This document shows positions 57,736-64,000 of a stretch of 64,000 nt of DNA, in pieces (within the stretch, counting starts at the first letter, position 1; every line of letters starts with the position of its first letter). The notes beneath the pieces are model-generated. The model saw nothing but the letters and a program-made list of their open reading frames with translations, ran no database searches and had not been told where the DNA came from. This DNA comes from Phytophthora colocasiae (Eukaryota; Oomycota; Peronosporomycetes; Peronosporales; Peronosporaceae). The stretch covers positions 682,001 through 746,000 of the forward strand of contig JAGKQI010000100.1 in NCBI GenBank assembly GCA_018806915.1, read 5' to 3'. The translations under genes were made by a program, and so were the position numbers.

Positions 57736-58124
57736 TGTTAAAATGAACAGTACAACTGAGGAAAGCTCACAACAGTTTATTTACTTTTATTCTCTATCCT
57801 CTTTATAATGCCTATACTGCAGACTCGTGCTCGGGGTCTGAGGCAAAAGAGGAAGTGAGCTCGTCTTCGGACTTCGTCCTCGACGGCTGCACTCCTCGCC
57901 TCGTATCGTCATCGCACTATGGATGGCAGGCAGCTCTCTGCCTGTACTATCCAGATCACAGCTGTGATCTGGATATTCTGAACTTCCTCTCGTACTTGCT
58001 AATCAGAATTAATACAACTTAGAGAGGTGTTTTATTCAGTTGTTTATTTTTAACTCTTGGCCGACAGGACTCCCTGTCTGCCTTTTTGCGAGAGGCGCGC
58101 ACTGCGCGCCCTTGCCACTCAACA
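57736..58124 (-). repeat. Copia 3' LTR, inverted (389 bp)
   Basis: Inverted copy of the LTR at 36598-36985, with one substitution and one single-base indel by eye. A polypurine tract (TTAGTGGGAG on the minus strand) precedes it, and the outer flank on the minus strand is GAGAG, identical to the five bases outside the left LTR. Confidence 0.92.
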
Positions 58125-58139
58125 CTCCCACTAAGTACT

Positions 58140-60442
58140 AGGGGGTAAGTTCAGATCTCGAACACCTAGCTTTTCTCTTAGTTTTAGGAACTGCTTTGTC
58201 GGCAGAGCTTTTGTGAGAATATCAGCAGTCATTTCCTGCGTAGCATATTAAGCAATTTTAAGGCGACCGTGTTCTACAAGGTCCCTAGTAAACAGAAATC
58301 TAATTTCTATGTGCTTATTTGCTTTGTGATTCCCAGGGTTCTTTACAATGCTGATGGCGGCATTACTATCACACCATACCTGCACTGGTACGTTTTGGGG
58401 AAATCCCATTTCTCTCAGCAAGTGCCATAACCACTCACTTTCCTTAGCTCCCTCGCTTAGTGCGATAAGTTCTGCTTCAGCAGTCGAAAGCGAAACGCCT
58501 CCTTGTTTACTACTGCACCATGATACACTCGTATTGGCCATTTGGATCACGTATCCAGTTACGGATTTACGTTCTTTTGGTTGACACGCGAAGCTCGCGT
58601 CAGTGTACACTTCGTAAGTCACATCTCTCGCTTTTCTATCGAGAAACCTACCGTACGTTGACGTCCCTTTCAAGTATTTGAGTACTCGCCTAGCTGCATC
58701 CCAATGTGTGCGGTTGTAGCAAGACAAAAACTTGCTAAGTTCTCTAACCGCATTGGCGATATCAGGTCGAGTCCCACGGACTAAGTACTGGAGCGATCCA
58801 ACAATGCCTCTGTAGTCATAAGGCTGCGCAGCAATCTGCACTGTTGTCATTTCCGTTTCTGGCTCTAGTGTTAAGCCAGCTACTTGTGGTGTCATCACTG
58901 GTGCACTATCAACCATTTTGTACTTGGTGATAAGTTCTGCAATGTATTTGCTTTGTGAGATCGTCATCACGCGCTGTTCTCTATTGCGTCGCACCTCCAT
59001 TTTCAGGATGTAGTGAATGTCACCCAGGTCCTTCATTTTGAACCTATTAGACAATTCAGCTTTTAGCGTGTTGATAAGTCGCATGCTTCGCGACATGATC
59101 GTCAGATCATCAACATATACCACGACTATTAGCCATTCTTCTCCCACTTTTTGCACGTAGATGCAAAACTCTTTGTGGCAGCGTGCAAAACCCATCTCCG
59201 TCAAAAATGTATGAAGTACTCTATACCAGATTCGAGGGGCTTGCTTCAAGCCATAGATGCTCTTTTGAAGTTCACAGACCAGATTCTCGTGGCCTCGCTT
59301 CACAAATCCGTGAGGTTGCCTCATATAGATCTTTTGCTCTCCTTCCATTGTGCCATTAAGAAAAGCCGTATGGACATCCATTTGATGGATATGACAGTCC
59401 AATATGGTTCCAATTGCCAGCACTAGGCGCAATGACTCGAATCGTGCCACCGGTGCATATACCTCATCACAGTCTACCCCAAACTCTTGGTGGTTACCTT
59501 GTGCTACTAGGCGCGCTTTGAACCGCTCGACACTACCGTCGGCATTGTACTTTACTACTAGTACCCAATGAGATGGCAAAGCCTTTCGCCCAGGTGGCAG
59601 TCTTACGAGCTTCCATGTTGCATTCTCAATTAAGGAGTCGTACTCTAGCTCTAGAGCTGCTTTCCAGTGTTCTCTATGAGGGCCCCTTAAGGCTTCTTTG
59701 AGCGATCGGGGTGTAGGCACTTTGTGCTCCGCAATCTCTGCGTAATGTTCTTATCTAACATCGCTTAGAAGCACTGATAGTCCTGATACCGTTTAGGTTT
59801 CTTAACCTGTCGACGCAGGCGTGGTTCTCGGCTTTCCGTTGCCTCCACTAGCCTTTCTCGTCGGCGTTTACTCTTAACTCCCACTGCTGGGGTTGTTCCC
59901 GGAGTGGCTGATTCAGCTCCCACTGCCTCCGTTAACCCCTGCTCGGGTGTTTCAGCTCCCACTGCCTTCGTATTCTCGTTGACAGTTGCTTCCACTTCTT
60001 CTGCCGCGGGTAACTCGCGCTCTGCAAATTCAGAAGTGAGGGTTTGATCGGCTTGTCCGAAAGCTCGTTTGACCATGGTGGCTACATTTGTAGTATCGAA
60101 CAGCACATCCCTGGATAGAATGTATTTGTTGTTATAGATGTCCCATAACCGAAAACCCTTCGTTTCCTCTGACACTCCAAGGAGTCGACACTTTACAGCT
60201 CGAGCGGACAGTTTCTTGTCTTTGCGTAGGGCAGCTGGCACGTGTGCAAAACAGACTGAACCCCAGACAGGCAACTCTTTTACGTTGGGTGGTTTCTCAT
60301 AAACCATTTCATACGGTGTTTTGTATCCCAACCTTTTCATAGGTGTGCGATTCTGTACATAGGTCATGTACATCAGCGCTTCTGGCCACCATCTGTGTGC
60401 CATATCAGCGTCTTTCAATGCACACCGCACTTGCAGCGGGGC
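58140..60442 (-). pseudogene. Copia integrase end, reverse transcriptase and RNase H (3' half of split element)
   Basis: Minus strand, from the Gypsy insertion at 60443: integrase C-terminus (HRWWPEALMYMTYVQNRTPM, VWGSVCFAHVPAALR), a Glu/Ala linker, a stop at 59765-59767 with a frameshift after QDYQCF, then RT from 59720 (KALPSHWVLVVKYNADGSVE, MDVHTAFLNGTMEG, LKQAPRIWYRV, VVVYVDDLTIMS) and RNase H (YTDASFA, STAEAELIALS, WCDSNAAISIVKN, HIEIRFLF). A TAA at 58248-58250 precedes the conserved end YATQEMTADILTKALPTKQF. The body carries disabling changes although its LTRs are almost identical, so it may have been copied in trans or damaged very recently. Confidence 0.88.
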
Positions 60443-60843
60443 TGCGTAGGTGTGCACGGCACAGAGGAAGTTGGGTTGACTCGTAGAGTCCTGCTTGCAA
60501 GGCACTAGCCTTCGGTTCTATACAAGAACCAAGTAGTCCACTAAATACGGGACTCTCACAATCAGTGTCCCTATAATAAAGGAACTAACACTAATTATGT
60601 AAAATGCAAACTGATTTTTATTTATTTTATTGCCCTAATCCTGAATGTAACGGATTTAGTATCTAACATACTAAATCCTAATCAAATGTAATGTGTGGCT
60701 CTGAGCTAACAGCCAGCAACTGGCTACATATGTGACGTGTGAGAAACACTATGTGTTGTACACGGATCTGTGACTTGTGACCTGGATGGTGTATACCACA
60801 CCTATTGTAGCCAAGGCGCGCAGCGCCGTGTAACCCCGTTACA
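60443..60843 (-). repeat. Gypsy 3' LTR (401 bp)
   Basis: On the minus strand it starts TGTAACGGGGTTACACGGCG and ends CCTACGCA, satisfying TG...CA, immediately after the purine tract GGTGGGGGAGGG (60844-60855). It contains AATAAAATAAATAAA, a possible polyadenylation region. No partner LTR is in view, so the inner end rests on the polypurine tract and the outer end on resumption of Copia coding sequence. Confidence 0.75.
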
Positions 60844-61140
60844 CCCTCCCCCACCAAACCGTGGATACGGAGTATCTACAACTGTAGACATAACTGCCTT
60901 GTCAAGGCCTGTCACCGGCAACTTTCCGATAAAAGAAATCTCTCAACGAGAGTGCGCGGGTGCGCTGGCTCAATCGAGCACATTCTCCAATTCTCCCCAG
61001 CGAGCCAACCGCTCCTGAGGTGTCCAGTGACCAGGCGTCTACGCCCCAGCGCCTCAGCGCTTTCCGGTCTGGAGCCCTCGGCTCCTCTCACGCTCTCCGA
61101 TTCGGAGTATTTCGCGGCGTCTCGCCTTCGCTACGGAGCG

Positions 61141-62915
61141 ATGTTCAAGGCCAGCCCGACGTCAAGTGGTAGCGGTGGCTCACCCTTCGAGTACACGACA
61201 GCGTCGCCGACGCGCGACCCACGTCGCTCTCCTACAGAGGAAGGCGAGGTCGAAGTGGACTACGAGGAGTCCGAACAGGGCGATGCCCATGCGTCTCCTG
61301 CTCCTGCGAGCCCTCGGACGACCCGATCTGAGCTGCGCTCTCCACGCGATCCGCGTCGGTACTCAATTCCTCGGCAGCTGCGGCAGCCCAATCCGTTCCC
61401 GGAGGGACCTTCGAGCCTCGTGCTCAACGCGTTGCGCAACGCACCACCGCTTCCTGCTCGCGATGAGCCAGAGTCACTCAAGGGAGTCGAAGACGCGATC
61501 ACCAACCCTCTGGATGAGGCACAGGAGGCTTCCCTGAGCGGTGCTCCAGAGTCACGTCGACCGGTCCAACGGGACATCGTGGGGACTTCGTCGCGGCGCG
61601 ACTACGGCTTCGAGCCTCGCGACCCTGCCGAGCAGGTGAAGCAGTTGATGGCGCAGCCAAACCTGCATGGTTACGCCATAGGCAATCCTCCACGTACGGT
61701 GGCTGAGACTCAGCAGCGACAGGGGCTCCATGAGCGTTTCCTGACCCCGCAGGTGTGCACACTCACCGAGTATCGGCAACGCTTAGATAAGCAACGGCGA
61801 CGGGAGTCTGTGCCTCAGATGAGGACTTATCCACTCCTGCTCCAAACCGGAGAGACCACCCGGGACTACATGGTCCATGTGGCCACCTGGGCCGAGGCTT
61901 CACGGAAGCTCGCGTCGTTTGACCGGCTCATGGAGAGCTGCGCCGAGGTGGACGTCCGCCTCGCCCGAGGTCTACTCTTCCAGTACGCGAAGATACGCGT
62001 GCGGCCCGGCCGCTTTCCTCGTCACACGACGGCAGTGGCTCCCGCCTCTCAGGCCACTATCCCTGCTTCGCAGGATGCTCCTTCAGTCTCCGAGGGAGAC
62101 TCGCTGGCTGTGCCAGCCACGGACCAGAGCCTGAGCTCGGCTGCTAGTCCGTCAGCTTCTCACACTAGTGGTGAGAAGCGGGTGTCGACCGAGTGGTCGA
62201 CCTCGAGCCCTTCGGGCGCCCCGATCTTCGCGATCAAAAGCGTCCACGACGTCAGGGCAGTCCTGCCTCAGGGACCCTTCAAACTCCCACGAGTTTTGGG
62301 AATGAGGATATCCACGCCACTTCACCAGATACTGGTTTTGACTACGGTGGCGACGCCGCGCCATCAGGCGCTCCACGTGGTAGTGGGGAGTCCCCTGCTC
62401 ATCGAGCAACGGCGGAGGAGGCCGATTCGCTGCGGAACGCCGTACTCGATGAGTGTGACGAGCGCTATTTGTCGCATCGCGCCTGGTACCAACTCGATCA
62501 CTCGATCGGTACTCTCCGGAGTCAGACTCAGTCCCTTCAAGGGAACGTCGAGAGTGTTTGGCATTCGCATGCCCGTATCGCTCATGACATGGAGGAGATT
62601 GAAAGCCGGATGGCTTGGCTCGAAGGTCCTCAGTCCCTGACTGCTCGCCTGCACCAGCAGGAGCTTCAGCTCGCTGAGTTGCGAGGTCAGGTGACGTTGC
62701 TGCTGCAGATGACGCAGCCTGGGCACGTGTCGTCGGTGCCAGCGCCTCCGCGCTCACCCCGCGGGGTCCCGATATGGCTTAAGCAAGCCGACGTAGAACA
62801 CCGGGTGTGTTCGCATCCGCTTTGGCAAGTCAAGCGTGTATGCCAGGCCCTTCTTGGCCACGACCGTAAATGGTCCGATGAAACGCGGACGCAATTTCGT
62901 CTTAAAGACATTTGA
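61141..62915 (+). CDS. Antisense open frame in the 3' region of the Gypsy element
   Basis: Runs opposite to pol. From ATG 61141: MFKASPTSSGSGGSPFEY, an acidic patch (EEGEVEVDYEESEQ), Ser/Pro/Arg-rich sequence, then an ordered stretch: DPAEQVKQLMAQPNLHGYAI, RFLTPQVCTLTEYRQRLDKQ, DYMVHVATWAEASRKLASFD and CAEVDVRLARGLLFQYAKIR. Between about 62166 and 62250 the frame shifts by one; it continues with a Gly/Ser/Pro linker and a strong coiled coil (LDHSIGTLRSQTQSLQGNVE ... LHQQELQLAELRGQVTLLLQ), stopping at 62915. The last 760 bp overlap the minus-strand integrase/chromodomain frame. It resembles a Gag-like or accessory protein; antisense accessory ORFs are known in some plant Ty3/Gypsy elements. 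Expression is unproven. Confidence 0.55.
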
Positions 62916-64000
62916 CACTGCATGTGTAGGTAGGTTCTTAGCGTTTAATAAAACCTGGTCACCGACCTTAAATTCCCATACATTGCTTCTACCTTTTGTA
63001 TCCGCTTGTTCCTTCTGAACGTCTTGGCTTTCAGCCATCGCGTCACGTACACGGCGTAATACGCTCAATCTCACCGAGAGGAAGTCATCGACTTGTTTAC
63101 GCACAGCAGAAGGGCTGATATCAGCAAGCTCGGAGTCGAGCGACGGCACAGCCTCTCCCCCACCAAGCCCAAGGCTACCGCGTGGCGGAGTGAGCGGAAC
63201 GCGCGGGTGCGCAAGGCCGTTCACGTAGAACGGGGTGAAGCCTGTCGAGGCATGCACCGCATTGTTCATGGAGAACTCAACGAGAGGGAGCATAGCGCTC
63301 CAACGCTTCGGCGTTTCAGCGCATACGCTGCGGAGGATGTCCTCCAGAACGCGGTTCACGCGTTCGGTCTGACCGTCGGTCTGCGGATGGTCCGCCGTGG
63401 ACATGTCCAGTCGAGTGCCCAGCACCTTGAAGACGGACGTCCAGAAGTGACCCGTGAAACGGGGATCTCGATCCGAGACAATGGTCTCAGGCAGCCCATG
63501 CTGGCGGAAGACCCGATCGATGAAGATCGTCGCTGTACCAGCACCATCGACGGTGTCCGGCACAGCCGCTAGATGAGCCATCTTGCTCAGACGGTCAACA
63601 AAGACCACCACGCCCGTGTTGCCTGCCGAGTCCTTCGGCAGGCCAAACACAAAGTCCATACTTATGGACTGCCAACACCCAGAGGGTACAGGTAAGCTCG
63701 CCAAAGGCGCAGCCGCATGCGGCGAGGGTTTAACCCGCTGACACGTCTCGCACGTGCGCACATATGTGCTGACCCACTTGTACATCTTCGGCCACCAGTA
63801 CATGGAGCTCACCGGAGCCGTACGTCTTCTCGCGACCGAGGTGGCCGCCTGTGGGTGTGTCGTGAGCCTCATAGAGGATACGGTACTTCAGATCCTCATC
63901 GTGAGGAACTACCACTCGTGGTGAGTCATCCTGACCCGTGCTGTAGTACAGCAGACCGCCTTCCAGGCTGTAGCGTTGGAGTCTCGCCTTTAGGCGTCGT
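62152..64000 (-). pseudogene. Gypsy pol: integrase and chromodomain (with small frameshifts)
   Basis: From the right edge: RRLKARLQRYSLEGGLLYYS, PHDEDLKYRILYEAHDTPTG (zinc-binding H2C2 start), a one-base shift near 63815, then MYWWPKMYKWVSTYVRTCET (HHCC end), the core with SMDFVFGLPKDSAGNTGVVV (first Asp), ETIVSDRDPRFTGHFW (second Asp) and TDGQTERVNRVLED (Glu), and the C-terminal GPFTVVAKKGLAYTLDLPKR. A second shift near 62756 (run of G) leads into a disordered linker and the chromodomain (YHVERLMARRRHRSQNQYLV, KWRGYPHSQNSWEFEGSLRQ), ending at 62152. Two single-base shifts make the copy defective; chromodomains guide insertion to marked chromatin. Confidence 0.9.

Larger units (their letters stand above)
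60443..64000 (-). mobile_element. Chromodomain Gypsy element (3' part; 5' part beyond window)
   Basis: Contains, on the minus strand from right to left, integrase, chromodomain, a long 3' region with an antisense open frame, a polypurine tract and a 3' LTR at 60843-60443. It sits inside the Copia integrase; the flank beyond the LTR end is gcccc followed by Copia sequence (PLQVRCALKDADM). The 5' LTR, gag, protease and most of RT lie right of the window. Confidence 0.85.

Noticed and set aside
36598..58124. Inverted LTRs read as the arms of one giant fold-back or composite transposon
   Set aside because: Each LTR leads away into the proper half of one Copia, and the outer flanks are two adjoining pieces of the same mariner gene; an inversion explains this better.
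60952..61140. N-terminal extension of the antisense Gypsy ORF back to 60952
   Set aside because: It would need a GTG start; the first ATG in frame is at 61141 and begins a convincing protein texture.
1..64000. CRISPR arrays, ribosomal or transfer RNA genes
   Set aside because: No regularly spaced repeats, rRNA-like blocks or convincing tRNA cloverleaf motifs were recognised by eye; a tRNA scan was not possible.

Overview
The window looks like nuclear DNA of an oomycete, most likely Phytophthora or a close relative. No database search was possible, so this rests on the sequence: compact genes with short GT-AG introns (about 55-90 nt), mitochondrial-type leaders, an oomycete-style gene set, and a dense mix of chromodomain Gypsy, Copia, hAT, PiggyBac, MULE, mariner and Merlin elements.

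Layout, left arm (1-28.7 kb), gene dense. In order: the start of an alcohol dehydrogenase gene (-); a TMTC-type membrane/TPR protein (+); a second alcohol dehydrogenase (-) split by a 647-bp inverted-repeat element; mitochondrial RNA polymerase (-); a phosducin-like thioredoxin-fold protein (+); a very large soluble adenylyl cyclase-like protein with NTPase, zinc-finger and PH regions (+); a RING E3-like acidic protein with six exons (+); a small SNAPIN-like coiled-coil protein (+); a small conserved hypothetical protein (-); a SulP/STAS anion transporter (+); and a MetX-type homoserine O-acetyltransferase with a mitochondrial-type leader (-). These genes share no pathway; they are ordinary housekeeping neighbours. 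The two dehydrogenases form a tandem family with the TMTC gene between them.

Layout, right arm (28.7-64 kb), almost entirely mobile DNA. It holds three hAT elements with recognisable ends and target duplications (29.5-30.8, 30.95-35.84 and 55.61-57.67 kb). The second carries a decayed SANT/Myb-like gene, a decayed transposase and a BiP-type HSP70 pseudogene. A 1.1-kb MULE lies inside a probable Gypsy LTR. There is also an almost intact 3.5-kb PiggyBac with TTAA duplications, and a zone of old Gypsy, Merlin, Copia, MULE and PiggyBac wreckage (40-51 kb).

The most informative structure is a mariner transposase gene used as a repeated landing site. Its pieces lie at about 51.56-51.71, 55.21-55.61, 57.67-57.74 kb (+) and 36.10-36.60 kb (-). 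PiggyBac, hAT and Copia each sit inside it with matching target duplications. The two Copia LTRs differ by about one substitution and one indel and share the outer flank GAGAG, yet lie about 20.7 kb apart in opposite orientation. A recent inversion must therefore have cut this Copia. A chromodomain Gypsy (60.4 kb to beyond the window) is inserted in the Copia integrase and carries a long antisense ORF overlapping its own chromodomain.

Other leading observations: the duplicated target of the dehydrogenase insertion contains AAG|GTC, so removing the element as an intron would restore the frame exactly; and the cyclase has an unusual domain combination. Exon joins were worked out by hand from splice sites and reading frame and need transcript support.
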